Assembly: GCF_905175375.1 (NCBI RefSeq)
Contig: NZ_CAJIMS010000001.1
Coordinates: forward strand, 3,348,001-3,412,000
DNA: 64,000 nt
Source: Chryseobacterium aquaeductus
GTDB lineage: Bacteria; Bacteroidota; Bacteroidia; Flavobacteriales; Weeksellaceae
Reading direction: 5' to 3'
Position numbers and translations under genes: made by a program. The notes below the pieces were generated by a model. That model did no database searches. It was not told the origin of the DNA and saw nothing but the letters and a program-made list of their open reading frames with translations. How positions within the stretch are numbered: position 1 is the stretch's first letter; the number at the start of each line of letters is the position of its first letter. Shown here piece after piece: positions 53,938-63,153 of the stretch.

Positions 53938-54616
53938 ATGAATTTATATGATCTCTTTGTAAAACCCTATGAAACCTATACTTACCTGCAAATTTTTCTT
54001 GAAGCTAGCGGAGCTCTCTTCGGAATCTTAAGTGTATACTTTTCTATTAAAAAAAATATTTGGGTTTATCCTACCGGAATTGTTTCAACCATAATTTATG
54101 TATACATCCTTTTCAATTTCGGATTGTTGGGAGACTGCATGATAAATCTATATTACACAGCGATGAGTATTTACGGATGGGTTTTATGGTCAAAAAACTC
54201 AAAAGATCAAATTCATGTAGAAGTTTCTTGGGCAACAAAAAAAGAATGGATCTTTGCAAGTATTCTTTTTATAATAAGCACAGTTGCAGTAACTCTACTC
54301 TATTATTACAAACCTTTTATCGATAATCATTTTTCTTTTGATGGTGCCAACTTAGGTTTGCAACATCTTGATTGGGCAAATTGGCTCGATGTAATGATCA
54401 CTTCTATCTTTTTGGTCGGTATGTGGCTGATGGCGAAACAGCGTATTGATAACTGGTTTTTCTGGATTGTAGGAGATTTAGTTTGCATTCCTAATGTTAA
54501 TTTATAAGGAACTCGGGATCACTTCGGTTCAATATTTGGTATTTACTGTTATGGCGATCATAGGATACGTCAACTGGAAGAAAAGTTTCAGACAAAAAAG
54601 TAAAGTAAAATTATAA
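53938..54616 (+). pseudogene. pnuC: Nicotinamide riboside transporter PnuC, frameshifted
   Basis: PnuC from the ATG at 53938 (MNLYDLFVKPYETYTYLQ; an in-frame ATG at 53908 adds ten residues). Features: VYPTGIVSTIIYVYILFNFGLLGD, YYTAMSIYGWVLWS and WFFWIVGDLVCIP. The frame stops at 54507 after IPNVNL. Removing one A from CCTAATG at 54490-54496 restores MLIYKELGITSVQYLVFTV and about 40 residues to a stop at 54616, the expected last TM and tail. So one extra base truncates the protein by one helix. It could be a true mutation or a sequencing/assembly slip in an otherwise intact gene. Confidence 0.85.
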
Positions 54617-54685
54617 ATTCAAATATTTTCAAAATAAGAAATTTTGAATTAAATGATTTTAAGAAACCAACATAAACCGAGCAAA

Positions 54686-55249
54686 ATGAAAAATTTAATA
54701 AAAATAACATTCGCAGTACTCGTTGCCTTTAGTTTGACATCTTGTATGTCATACAATAATGGAAGTGCTCAGACTTATGGAGATCCGTATTATAATGATG
54801 GATATTATTATGCACCTCAGGGATATTACAACACCGGAGGATACTATGGTAATGATGGATATTATTACAGAAATGATATGAGATATTACTATGACAATGG
54901 AGTTCCTTACTATTACGGAAGCAACCGGACGAAAGTGTATGTAGAAAAAAACAATACTACACAGGGACCTTCCAACGGATTTACAGATACACCGAATAAC
55001 AACAATGGTAATTATACAAATCCGAGAAACAACAACAATACCACCAATCCGCGAAACAATGGATTTAGAAATCAGGGAACCAATACTAACGGACAAAGAC
55101 CGGTAAGGCAGGCTACTCCGAGATCAAACAGAAACAGCGGTTTCCGAAACACTACTCCTGCACCAAATACTCAAAACAGTACACCAGCGACTCCTCCTGC
55201 CAACACGCAAGATAACTCTTCAAGATCTGGAGGCGGATTCAGAAAATAA
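54686..55249 (+). CDS. Low-complexity Tyr/Gly- and Asn-rich lipoprotein
   Basis: 187 residues from the ATG at 54686, chosen for its lipoprotein signal MKNLIKITFAVLVAFSLTSC (Cys20). Then a Tyr/Gly/Asp-rich stretch (about 30-80, repeats of the type DGYYY, YYNTGGYYGN), an Asn/Thr-rich part (about 90-125, NNNNG and NPRNN) and a Pro/Thr/Asn C-terminus ending RSGGGFRK. It is an intrinsically disordered, surface-exposed lipoprotein. No enzyme motif. It might be adhesive or a spacer in the envelope. It precedes dapF but is separated by a terminator. Confidence 0.75.
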   Translation: MKNLIKITFAVLVAFSLTSCMSYNNGSAQTYGDPYYNDGYYYAPQGYYNTGGYYGNDGYYYRNDMRYYYDNGVPYYYGSNRTKVYVEKNNTTQGPSNGFTDTPNNNNGNYTNPRNNNNTTNPRNNGFRNQGTNTNGQRPVRQATPRSNRNSGFRNTTPAPNTQNSTPATPPANTQDNSSRSGGGFRK

Positions 55250-55264
55250 TTATTCTAAATAAGT

Positions 55265-55294
55265 AAACGGACAGCATCCACTGTTCGTTTTTTT
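55265..55294 (+). terminator. Intrinsic terminator after the Tyr/Gly-rich lipoprotein
   Basis: AAACGGACAG (55265-55274) pairs with CTGTTCGTTT (55281-55290), one wobble, 6-nt loop, T-run. It overlaps the region that precedes the dapF -7 box. Confidence 0.85.
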
Positions 55295-55307
55295 ATTTAA
55301 ATTATAG

Positions 55308-55315
55308 TAATTTTG
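55308..55315 (+). promoter_or_regulatory. -7 box of dapF
   Basis: TAATTTTG is an exact TAnnTTTG match, 28 nt before the ATG. TTCG at 55284-55287 is a weak -33 with 20-nt spacing, inside the preceding terminator. Confidence 0.55.
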
Positions 55316-55343
55316 CGAGTTAGTTTTTTAGAGAAAATAGAGT

Positions 55344-56111
55344 ATGGAATTTTACAAATATCAGGGCACAGGAAACGACTTTGTAATGATCGACAACAGA
55401 GATTTACAGTTTCCAAAAGACAAAAAAATCATTGCCAAAATGTGCGACAGACGCTTCGGTATCGGTGCTGACGGATTAATCTTATTAGAAAATGACGAAA
55501 ACTATGATTTTAAGATGGTTTATTACAATTCTGACGGCGGCGAAAGTACAATGTGTGGGAACGGAGGAAGATGTTTGGTAGCCTTTGCTTTTTTTCTTGA
55601 TATTTTTGAAAATAAATGCACTTTCATCGCAATTGATGGCGAACATAAAGCTGAAATCCACAACGGAATCGTAAAATTGAAAATGATTGATGTGGATATG
55701 ATTCAAAATGACGGAAATGATTCAGTTTTAAATACTGGCTCGCCACACTATGTAAAATACGTAGAAGACATCGCCAATTTTAATGTATTTGCAGAAGGAA
55801 ACAGCATCAGAAATTCTGAGAATTACCAAGAAAATGGCATCAATGTCAACTTTGTTGAAAATATTTCCGATGATGAAATTTTCGTAAGAACCTATGAACG
55901 AGGAGTTGAGGACGAAACTTTCAGTTGTGGGACTGGAGTTACAGCTTCTGCTTTAACTTTTCTTCAAAAAACCAATCTAACCTCCATAAAAGTTAAAACA
56001 TTGGGCGGCGATCTTAAAGTTTACGCCGAAAAAAATGGAAATTCTTTTCAGGAAATTTGGCTGGAAGGTCCGGCAAAACAGGTTTTCAAAGGTAAGATAG
56101 ATCTTATATAA
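55344..56111 (+). CDS. dapF: Diaminopimelate epimerase
   Basis: 255 residues. Both active-site Cys motifs are present: STMCGNGGRCLVAF (about residue 70) and ETFSCGTGVTASAL (about residue 195). GTGNDFVMID at the N-terminus is also characteristic. It interconverts LL- and meso-diaminopimelate for lysine and peptidoglycan. mltG, another peptidoglycan gene, follows after 35 bp. Confidence 0.95.
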   Translation: MEFYKYQGTGNDFVMIDNRDLQFPKDKKIIAKMCDRRFGIGADGLILLENDENYDFKMVYYNSDGGESTMCGNGGRCLVAFAFFLDIFENKCTFIAIDGEHKAEIHNGIVKLKMIDVDMIQNDGNDSVLNTGSPHYVKYVEDIANFNVFAEGNSIRNSENYQENGINVNFVENISDDEIFVRTYERGVEDETFSCGTGVTASALTFLQKTNLTSIKVKTLGGDLKVYAEKNGNSFQEIWLEGPAKQVFKGKIDLI

Positions 56112-56146
56112 GCAATCAAAAAACTTTTAATCAATTTTCATCTGTA

Positions 56147-57172
56147 ATGAAAAAAGCTATTCTCATTATCGTAATTCTTATTCTTGCTGTGGCAGGATTT
56201 TTTGGTTTTAAATTTTATAAAAAATATTACGCTAACAACATAAAAAAGGAAGGTTTTGTTTTAATTCCGCATGGTGCAGAATTTAAGCAGATCTTGGATT
56301 CAATAACTCCTTACGTTAACAATAAAGAATCTTTTACAGATGTTGCAAAAGATAAAAAGATGGATCAATTTTTCAAACCCGGACGTTACCATTTCAAAAA
56401 AGGATCGAGCAATACAATCTTAGTCAATATGATCAAAGCTGGAAATCAAACTGAAAATTCTTTCAGAATCGGAGACTTCGGAGATGTTTATCAAATGGTT
56501 GGAAAAGTTTCAAAGAAAACTGAATTAGATTCTTTACAATTTGTGAATGATTTAAATAAAATTGCTTCTGAAAAAGGTTACAGTAATGCTGAAGATCTTA
56601 AAAAATATTTTTTCATTGACACTTACAATTTTTTCTGGACGGTAACTCCGAAAGAATTTTTCAAAAAATTTGAAGATCAGTATAATGAATTCTGGACTGC
56701 TGATAGAAAATTAAAAGAACAGAAATCCGGATTGTCAAGAGAGCAGATTTACTCACTAGCATCAATTGTTTACAAAGAATCTGGCGGAAAAACAGACGAA
56801 ATGAAAACAATTGCAGGACTATATCTAAACCGTTACAGAAAAGGAATGAAGTTGCAGTCTGATCCCACGGTAATCTACGCCATCAACAAACAAACCAACT
56901 TTAAAGAACCTATTAAGAGAGTTTTTTATAAGCATTTAACCACACCATCACCATACAACACTTATGCAAATGCCGGAATTCCTCCGGGACCAATTTGCGT
57001 AGTTGATAAAAACTCTGTAGATGCAGTTTTGGATGCAGAAAAAAACTCCTATATTTTTATGTGTGCAGATCCTGCAAGAATGGGATATCATAAATTTACT
57101 GCAAGTGCAGAAGAGCATATCATCAACGCCAAAGAATATCAGGATTGGTTAAATTCAAAAAATATCAAATAG
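56147..57172 (+). CDS. mltG: Endolytic murein transglycosylase
   Basis: 341 residues. One N-terminal TM helix (about 3-22), a LysM-like region, then the YceG domain with SLASIVYKESG (conserved Glu211) and LQSDPTVIYAINKQ, GPICVVDKNSVDAVLD. It cuts glycan strands near the membrane and sets their length. The usual EKE is YKE here; the second Glu, taken to be catalytic, is retained. Co-transcribed with dapF. Confidence 0.94.
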   Translation: MKKAILIIVILILAVAGFFGFKFYKKYYANNIKKEGFVLIPHGAEFKQILDSITPYVNNKESFTDVAKDKKMDQFFKPGRYHFKKGSSNTILVNMIKAGNQTENSFRIGDFGDVYQMVGKVSKKTELDSLQFVNDLNKIASEKGYSNAEDLKKYFFIDTYNFFWTVTPKEFFKKFEDQYNEFWTADRKLKEQKSGLSREQIYSLASIVYKESGGKTDEMKTIAGLYLNRYRKGMKLQSDPTVIYAINKQTNFKEPIKRVFYKHLTTPSPYNTYANAGIPPGPICVVDKNSVDAVLDAEKNSYIFMCADPARMGYHKFTASAEEHIINAKEYQDWLNSKNIK

Positions 57173-57337
57173 CAAACATATTTAACTAAATTTTAACAAT
57201 TTAGCAATTAACAAATCGCAGTAAAAAGCGACCTATCTATTAAAAATAATAAACAAAATCTAAAAAACATTAAATTAAACTTTTAATAATTTAATAATTA
57301 TAAAAGTGTTTTTGTGATTTTATTTAAAAAGTATATT
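57173..57337. other. AT-rich gap upstream of the TonB-dependent receptor
   Basis: About 165 bp, nearly all A/T, no ORF and no recognisable operator or hairpin. No full promoter match was found. Confidence 0.5.
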
Positions 57338-59845
57338 ATGAATCAGACGGAAATAATCAGCATTATTACAAAGAAAACTCTTGGGCTTACTTTTGTACTA
57401 TCTGCAGCAGCTTTTGCTTTCGGACAAGAAAAAGTTGGGGTCACAGGAACCATCGTAGACAAAAGTAATCAGCCTGTACCTTACGCATCGGTTGCCTTCA
57501 GCCATAAAGAAAACAAACTCTTCAGTGACGCAACGTTGACTGACGAAAAAGGTCAGTACAGTCTTGAGCTGACTCCGGGAAATTACGATATTTCGATTGA
57601 AGCAATCGATTACAAAAAAAGTATAATCAACAAACAGATTTCCGCAGCCGGGAACATTGGAGCATTATCGATTGAAACAGAAACTTCAGCTACCAATCTG
57701 AAAACTCAGGATATACAAGGAGTAACTATAACAGTAGCTCAAAAACCTTACAAGGTTGAATTGGATAAAAGAACTTACGATCCTTCTCAAGACATTGTGA
57801 GCAAAGGTGGTAACCTGCAAGATGTATTATCAAATGTACCTTCGGTTTCTGTAGACACAGACGGTACAGTATCGATGAGAGGAAGTTCAAACGTAAGATT
57901 CTTGATTAATGGAAAACCTTCTGCCCTTTTGGGAATTGATGATGGTGCAAATGCTTTGCAAAGTATTCCTGCAGATCAAATCGAGAGAATTGAGGTGATC
58001 ACCAACCCGTCTTCAAAATTTGAAGCAAGCGGAACAGCAGGTATATTAAATATTATTTTAAAGAAATCTAAGAAAACAGGTTTTAATGGGAGCGTTATCG
58101 GAACTTTAGGATATTTGCCTCAAAGCAATTTAAATACAAATTTGAGTTGGAGAAAAGGAAATCTTACATGGTTTCTAAATGGTGGTGGTGGTTATAGAGA
58201 ATCTAAGAATACAAACAGAAATAATGCGAGATTTTTTAATTCTGTTTTAGATAGCGATAGAATTTCTACAGATCAGGAATCTATCACAAATAGTAACAAT
58301 AGCAATTATAATGCGTCTTCTGGTATTGTTTATGATATTTCAGATAAAACATCGATTAACGCTTCCGCAACTGTGAGAACTTACGAGAGTGAAAATATTG
58401 GAAATATCACCTACGATTATCGTTTTCTGAGAAATCCGAATTCATTTGTTACTAGAGTTAATACAGGTTCTAACGATAATCTTGCATTTCAGGGAGATTT
58501 AGGTTTAGATCACAAGTTTGATGATAAGGGTCAGAACCTTTCGTTATCGCTTAGTTTACAAAGCAATAGATCTTATAATGATACAGGCGTAAATCAAACA
58601 GAGAACGATATCCTTCAATTACAGAATCTGATTAATCAGACTACTAAAAATAAAACATTGATAGGTAAGGCAGATTATGAACTTCCGATTGGTGAAAACT
58701 CTAAAATTGAGGCAGGATACCGACTAGATATCAATCAGAACGTATATGATAATGATGTATTAGAAAAAACAATTGCAAATCCTGAATTCCACTTTCTGAA
58801 TAATTTCACTTATAATGCTTATTACAGAGAGATTTTCAATGCCGGATATTTACAGTTCAGAAGTAAAGTTGGTAAGTTGGGATATCAGTTAGGACTTAGA
58901 AACGAATATTCTCAGGTTGATATAAAATATTCTAACTTAGACTTTTATACTGTAGATATTAACAGCAAGAAGACTTATAATAATTTATTTCCTTCTATTT
59001 TCCTAAGCTACGAAATTTCAAAAGACAATCAATTTTTGGTTAATTATTCAAGAAGAATTGACAGACCAAGATCATGGTTTCTGATTCCAAATCCTAGTTA
59101 CACAGATAATCAGAATATCTTTGACGGAAATATAGATTTAAATCCCTCTTATGTAGATTCTTACGAATTTGGATATAGTATTTCTAAAGGTAAATTTACA
59201 GTAAATCCGACCTTATATTACAGACATTCTACAGATGATGTAAAAATGCTGGTATACTCTGATTTTGCAGGAGCTTTTCACACAAAACCAATTAATCTGG
59301 GTACTGATGACCGTTATGGTTTAGATCTTAACTTCAATTGGGATGCTACAAAATGGTTAAAATTTTTAGGGAACGTTGATTTATTTGGCTATAAGACAAC
59401 AGGAATTTCTAATGCTCCAGAATTACAAGGCAGACCTTTATCTTTCGAAGGGACTGGTTTTTCTACCAGAGCGAGACTAACTTCCACTTTCAAGATTGAC
59501 AAAACATTCAGCTTCCAGCTACAAGGATTTTACAGAGGTGCTCAGAAAACTGAAAACCAGACCAGAAATGATATGTATGCTTTAAATTTTGGAGCATCGA
59601 AAACAATCTGGGACGGTAACGGAACAGTGAGTTTCAATATTCAGGATATTTTCAATACCCGCGCAATGAGAAGTAGTACCAATACTGCAGACTTTACCAG
59701 AGAATCTTATATGCAATGGCAACCAAGACAATTTGCGGTTTCTTTAACATACCGATTTAAGCAAGGTGATAAAATAGAGCAACCAAAGAAAAAGAAAGAT
59801 GTAAATGCTAATGATGCAGGAGACGATCAGCAAGGTCCGATGTAA
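57338..59845 (+). CDS. TonB-dependent outer-membrane receptor
   Basis: 835 residues from the ATG at 57338; the open frame reaches a GTG at 57314 that would precede the signal peptide (ITKKTLGLTFVLSAAAFAFGQ). Residues about 30-115 are a CarboxypepD_reg-like domain (TGTIVDKSNQPVPYASVAF). Plug about 120-240 (LQDVLSNVPSVSVDTDGTVSMRGSSNVRFLINGKPS, EVITNPSSKFEASGTAGILNIIL). Then a 22-strand barrel ending FAVSLTYRFKQGDK, with a charged tail. No SusD partner. It imports a large or chelated nutrient across the outer membrane; ligand not predictable. A bidirectional terminator follows. Confidence 0.92.
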   Translation: MNQTEIISIITKKTLGLTFVLSAAAFAFGQEKVGVTGTIVDKSNQPVPYASVAFSHKENKLFSDATLTDEKGQYSLELTPGNYDISIEAIDYKKSIINKQISAAGNIGALSIETETSATNLKTQDIQGVTITVAQKPYKVELDKRTYDPSQDIVSKGGNLQDVLSNVPSVSVDTDGTVSMRGSSNVRFLINGKPSALLGIDDGANALQSIPADQIERIEVITNPSSKFEASGTAGILNIILKKSKKTGFNGSVIGTLGYLPQSNLNTNLSWRKGNLTWFLNGGGGYRESKNTNRNNARFFNSVLDSDRISTDQESITNSNNSNYNASSGIVYDISDKTSINASATVRTYESENIGNITYDYRFLRNPNSFVTRVNTGSNDNLAFQGDLGLDHKFDDKGQNLSLSLSLQSNRSYNDTGVNQTENDILQLQNLINQTTKNKTLIGKADYELPIGENSKIEAGYRLDINQNVYDNDVLEKTIANPEFHFLNNFTYNAYYREIFNAGYLQFRSKVGKLGYQLGLRNEYSQVDIKYSNLDFYTVDINSKKTYNNLFPSIFLSYEISKDNQFLVNYSRRIDRPRSWFLIPNPSYTDNQNIFDGNIDLNPSYVDSYEFGYSISKGKFTVNPTLYYRHSTDDVKMLVYSDFAGAFHTKPINLGTDDRYGLDLNFNWDATKWLKFLGNVDLFGYKTTGISNAPELQGRPLSFEGTGFSTRARLTSTFKIDKTFSFQLQGFYRGAQKTENQTRNDMYALNFGASKTIWDGNGTVSFNIQDIFNTRAMRSSTNTADFTRESYMQWQPRQFAVSLTYRFKQGDKIEQPKKKKDVNANDAGDDQQGPM

Positions 59846-59863
59846 TCAAGATTTATTGAACAT

Positions 59864-59900
59864 AAAAAGTCCCGAAAATTTATATTTCGGGACTTTTTTT
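59864..59900. terminator. Bidirectional terminator
   Basis: Perfect 14-bp stem AAAAAGTCCCGAAA (59864-59877) / TTTCGGGACTTTTT (59885-59898), with A-runs and T-runs on both sides. It ends the TonB receptor gene (plus) and the cytidylyltransferase operon (minus) between convergent units. Confidence 0.95.
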
Positions 59901-60333
59901 ATTTTAATTTTGACATCTCGGCTTCGTAAATTCTTTTTCGTAAGTCGCTGGATGAAAAGCGATGATCTCTTTTATTATAAAATATTTCGATACCTTTCTC
60001 TTCGCAATACCTTTTTCCGGTGAAATCTCTGTCCATATAATCGTCTCCGATAATTCTGACATCAATTACAAAAGATTTTAAAATATCTTCCAGATCTTCT
60101 TCCGTATAATAAGGGATAATCTCGTCTACTGCATTTACTGCTTTCAACTGAATATATCTTTCCACAATAGTTTGTGTAGGTTTGTTTTTTGTAGGACGGT
60201 CGTGTGAGGGATCAATTTGTAATCCTACAATCAGGTAATCACAAACAGTTTTTGCCTCTTCCAGCATCTTGATATGACCTGCGTGAAGCAAATCAAATGA
60301 GGAAAATGTAATTCCTATTCTATCTGTTTTCAT
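59899..60333 (-). CDS. Cytidylyltransferase-like protein
   Basis: 144 residues, the size of TagD-type nucleotidyltransferases. FSSFDLLHAGHIKMLEEAK carries the HxGH motif, and RFSSSDLRKRI matches the ISTTxIR end motif. It transfers CMP (or AMP) to a small phosphate such as glycerol-3-phosphate. It is the last gene of a minus-strand operon with degT and galE, so it probably makes a CDP-activated unit for surface polysaccharide. Exact substrate unknown. Confidence 0.88.
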   Translation of the reverse strand: MKTDRIGITFSSFDLLHAGHIKMLEEAKTVCDYLIVGLQIDPSHDRPTKNKPTQTIVERYIQLKAVNAVDEIIPYYTEEDLEDILKSFVIDVRIIGDDYMDRDFTGKRYCEEKGIEIFYNKRDHRFSSSDLRKRIYEAEMSKLK

Positions 60334-60364
60334 TGTATTTTATATGTGTAATTTTAAGTTAAAA

Positions 60365-61387
60365 TTAATTTTTTCTTGATTCTAAATATTTTTGCCATTC
60401 CCAGACAGTTTTCAAGGCTTCTTCCAGTGAAGTTTCAGATTTCCATTTGAGTTCTTTTTCCGCTTTATCTGCGTTTGCGTAAGCTATTGTAATATCACCT
60501 TCTCTCCGATCACAAATTTTGTAAGGAACTGCAACATTGTTTGCAGATTCAAAAGCCTGAACAACTTCCAAAACCGATGAACCTTTCCCAGTTCCAAGGT
60601 TGTAAATATCAATTACAGTTTCTTCCGTATTTTTGTTGATCAAACTTTTCAAAGCTGCCACGTGAGCTTTTGCCAAATCTACCACATAAATATAATCACG
60701 CACTGCCGTACCGTCTTCTGTCGGATAATCATTTCCCCAAACACTCAATTTCTCACGAATTCCGGCTGCTGTCTGCATTACATAAGGAACAAGATTATTG
60801 GGAACACCGATTGGTAATTCGCCCAACAATGATGAAGGATGAGCTCCGATCGGATTAAAATATCTTAATAAACAAATTTTACTTTGATAAGCCTGAGCGA
60901 AATCTTTTAAAATTTCCTCGCCCATTTGTTTTGTTTTTCCGTAAACGCTTTCCGGCATTTTTAGCGGAGTATTTTCGTCAATTGGCATTTCATCTGCCTG
61001 TCCGTAAACGGTACAAGATGAACTAAAAATAAAGTTTGAAATTTTTCTTGCTTTAAATTCCTGCAAAATATTGATTAATGAAAATAAATTATTTTCATAA
61101 TAATCCACCGGTTTTTCCTGACTTTCACCAACTGCTTTGAAAGCTGCAAAATTGATGCAGCCTTCGATATTATGTGCGTCGAAAACCTGATTGAGAAGTT
61201 CTTTTCTCTTTAAATCAAAAGGATAAAAAATAGGTCGCTTACCTGTAATTTCCTCGATATTATTTAGAATAAATTTTTCCGAATTGGATAAGTCATCTAC
61301 AATAACCACTTCAAAGTTATTATTGATCAGTTCAACCACGGTGTGAGAACCGATGTATCCAAGTCCGCCTGTTACAAGTATTGCCAT
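60365..61387 (-). CDS. galE: UDP-glucose 4-epimerase
   Basis: 340 residues. Rossmann motif GGLGYIGSHTVVELI, SSSCTVYGQ with the catalytic Ser, and YGKTKQMGEE with the catalytic Tyr/Lys pair. RYFNPIGAHPSSLLGELP is a GalE substrate loop. It interconverts UDP-glucose and UDP-galactose (possibly the N-acetyl forms). In operon with degT and the cytidylyltransferase for glycan biosynthesis. Confidence 0.95.
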   Translation of the reverse strand: MAILVTGGLGYIGSHTVVELINNNFEVVIVDDLSNSEKFILNNIEEITGKRPIFYPFDLKRKELLNQVFDAHNIEGCINFAAFKAVGESQEKPVDYYENNLFSLINILQEFKARKISNFIFSSSCTVYGQADEMPIDENTPLKMPESVYGKTKQMGEEILKDFAQAYQSKICLLRYFNPIGAHPSSLLGELPIGVPNNLVPYVMQTAAGIREKLSVWGNDYPTEDGTAVRDYIYVVDLAKAHVAALKSLINKNTEETVIDIYNLGTGKGSSVLEVVQAFESANNVAVPYKICDRREGDITIAYANADKAEKELKWKSETSLEEALKTVWEWQKYLESRKN

Positions 61388-61427
61388 TTGTTTTATACGT
61401 AATTTGTGATTGATTATTAGTAAATTC

Positions 61428-61856
61428 TTATTCTTCTTTTTGTCCTATTTGATCAATTTCTAATTGAAAATAATCATTTTTAGATTTAAATTTTATAATT
61501 AAAAAAAGTAGACTAAACAATATTGAGTAGATAATTGAAGGCATAATATAATCTAAAGAGCCATTTCCATAATGTCCCTCAAAAATTGCTTTAATAATAC
61601 TGAATGCAATCGTTAAAGAAATCAAAACTAAGGATATTGAAAAAGTTAAAATTGATAATTTATTTTTCTTAATTAATAATATAAAGGATAAAACTGAAAG
61701 CACTGCAATTATAAATATTATTATTGAGTAGATGTCAAAAACAGAATTAAGAAATACTCTATTGTAAATCCCAAATCCGAATGCGATTAAAAAAATTACA
61801 TTGACTAAAAGAGCAACCCAATAAACAAATTTATATTTGAAAACCTTTTTTTTCAT
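61428..61856 (-). CDS. Small four-TM membrane protein of unknown function
   Basis: 142 residues, four hydrophobic helices (about 12-30, 40-60, 70-90, 105-125) with Lys-rich ends. Its ATG directly follows the TAA of the degT gene, so it is translationally coupled. No family recognised. It lies between degT and galE, and its Ile/Phe richness and AT content exceed those of its neighbours. Confidence 0.7.
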   Translation of the reverse strand: MKKKVFKYKFVYWVALLVNVIFLIAFGFGIYNRVFLNSVFDIYSIIIFIIAVLSVLSFILLIKKNKLSILTFSISLVLISLTIAFSIIKAIFEGHYGNGSLDYIMPSIIYSILFSLLFLIIKFKSKNDYFQLEIDQIGQKEE

Positions 61857-62984
61857 TTATTTAGCCATAAACTCCAACACAGCATCAGTAATATACTTCA
61901 ACTGTTCTTCGTCTAATTCTGTATGCATCGGAAGCGAAATCACCTGATCCAAAAGTTTATCTGTATTTACAAAATCTGCATCATTACTTTCCTGGAAATA
62001 AGCTTTTTGCTTTCTCAAAGCTACAGGATAGTAAATCATCGCTGGAACTTCTTTTTCAGTTAAAAACTTCTGTAGTTCATTACGTTTTCCATTAAGAATT
62101 CTTAAAGTATATTGGTGGAAAACGTGAGTTGAATATTCAGCTCTTTTTGGTGTTAAAATATTTTCGTTTCCGGCAAAAGCTTCGTCGTAATAGTCAGCTG
62201 CTTTTCTTCTGGCATCATTGTAAGAATCAAGATTAGGAAGTTTTTTCCTTAAAATCGCTGCCTGAATACTGTCTAACCGAGAGTTTACTCCAACTTCATC
62301 ATGATAATATCTTTCATACATTCCGTGATTGACGATTCCTCTTAAACGATGAGCTAACTCATCATTATTTGTGAAAATTGCTCCACCATCTCCGTAACAG
62401 CCTAGATTTTTAGACGGAAAAAAAGATGTTGTTCCTACTGTTGACATCGTTCCGGCGAATCTTATATTACCATCAGAGAAAGTAAATTGAGAACCAATCG
62501 CCTGAGCATTGTCTTCGATAACGAATAAATTATGTTCTTCAGCAATTTTTAAAATTTCTTCCATATTTGCACACTGTCCGAAAATATGAACCGGAATTAT
62601 CGCTTTAGTTTTTGGAGTAATTGCCTTTCTGATTTGGTCGGTAGAGATCGTAAAAGTATCGTAATCTACATCTACCAAAACAGATTTCAATTTAAGCAAA
62701 TGAATTACCTCTACGGTTGCTGCAAAAGTAAAATCAGCTGTAATTACCTCATCGCCTTCCTGCAAGTCTAGACCCATCAATGCAATCTGGAGAGCATCTG
62801 TACCGTTTGCACACGGAATCACGTGTTTTACGTCAAGATACGTTTCCATTTCGTTTTGGAAAGATTTTACTTCAGGACCATTGATGAATGCTGCAGAATC
62901 CATCACATTCAAAACTGCATTATCTACATCATTTTTTATTTTGTAATACTGACTTTGCAAGTCAACCATCTGTATTTTTTTCAT
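61857..62984 (-). CDS. DegT/DnrJ/EryC1 family sugar aminotransferase
   Basis: 375 residues. PLP Lys in TTSFFPSKNLGCYGDGGAIF, HIFGQCANMEEI and GVNSRLDSIQAAIL are DegT hallmarks. Such enzymes add an amino group to a keto sugar nucleotide during synthesis of surface sugars. Upstream promoter TTTG-N19-AAACTTTG (63074-63044, minus). It opens a group that also includes galE and a cytidylyltransferase. Which sugar is made cannot be told from this part of the cluster. Confidence 0.93.
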   Translation of the reverse strand: MKKIQMVDLQSQYYKIKNDVDNAVLNVMDSAAFINGPEVKSFQNEMETYLDVKHVIPCANGTDALQIALMGLDLQEGDEVITADFTFAATVEVIHLLKLKSVLVDVDYDTFTISTDQIRKAITPKTKAIIPVHIFGQCANMEEILKIAEEHNLFVIEDNAQAIGSQFTFSDGNIRFAGTMSTVGTTSFFPSKNLGCYGDGGAIFTNNDELAHRLRGIVNHGMYERYYHDEVGVNSRLDSIQAAILRKKLPNLDSYNDARRKAADYYDEAFAGNENILTPKRAEYSTHVFHQYTLRILNGKRNELQKFLTEKEVPAMIYYPVALRKQKAYFQESNDADFVNTDKLLDQVISLPMHTELDEEQLKYITDAVLEFMAK

Positions 62985-63043
62985 ACGTCAATTTTATTTT
63001 TCTAAGTTCAATGCAACCACTTTACCTTAAGTACTCTTCTACG

Positions 63044-63074
63044 CAAAGTTTTGAACAGCGGTTTCATAAACAAA
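63044..63074 (-). promoter_or_regulatory. Promoter of the degT operon
   Basis: Minus strand TTTG (63074-63071), 19-nt spacer, AAACTTTG (63051-63044), seven of eight to TAnnTTTG. Leader of about 55 nt to the ATG at 62984. Confidence 0.65.
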
Positions 63075-63153
63075 TATTTCCGTAAAAATAAGGAATTTAA
63101 AATCCTATCAAAAATTTTATTGAATTTGTTTTATCTTTATACAAAATAAATCA

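Noticed and set aside
54749..55096. Minus-strand 115-codon Ile/Ser-rich ORF
   Set aside because: It is the complement of the Tyr/Gly/Asn-repeat lipoprotein; the repetitive codons keep the opposite frame open.
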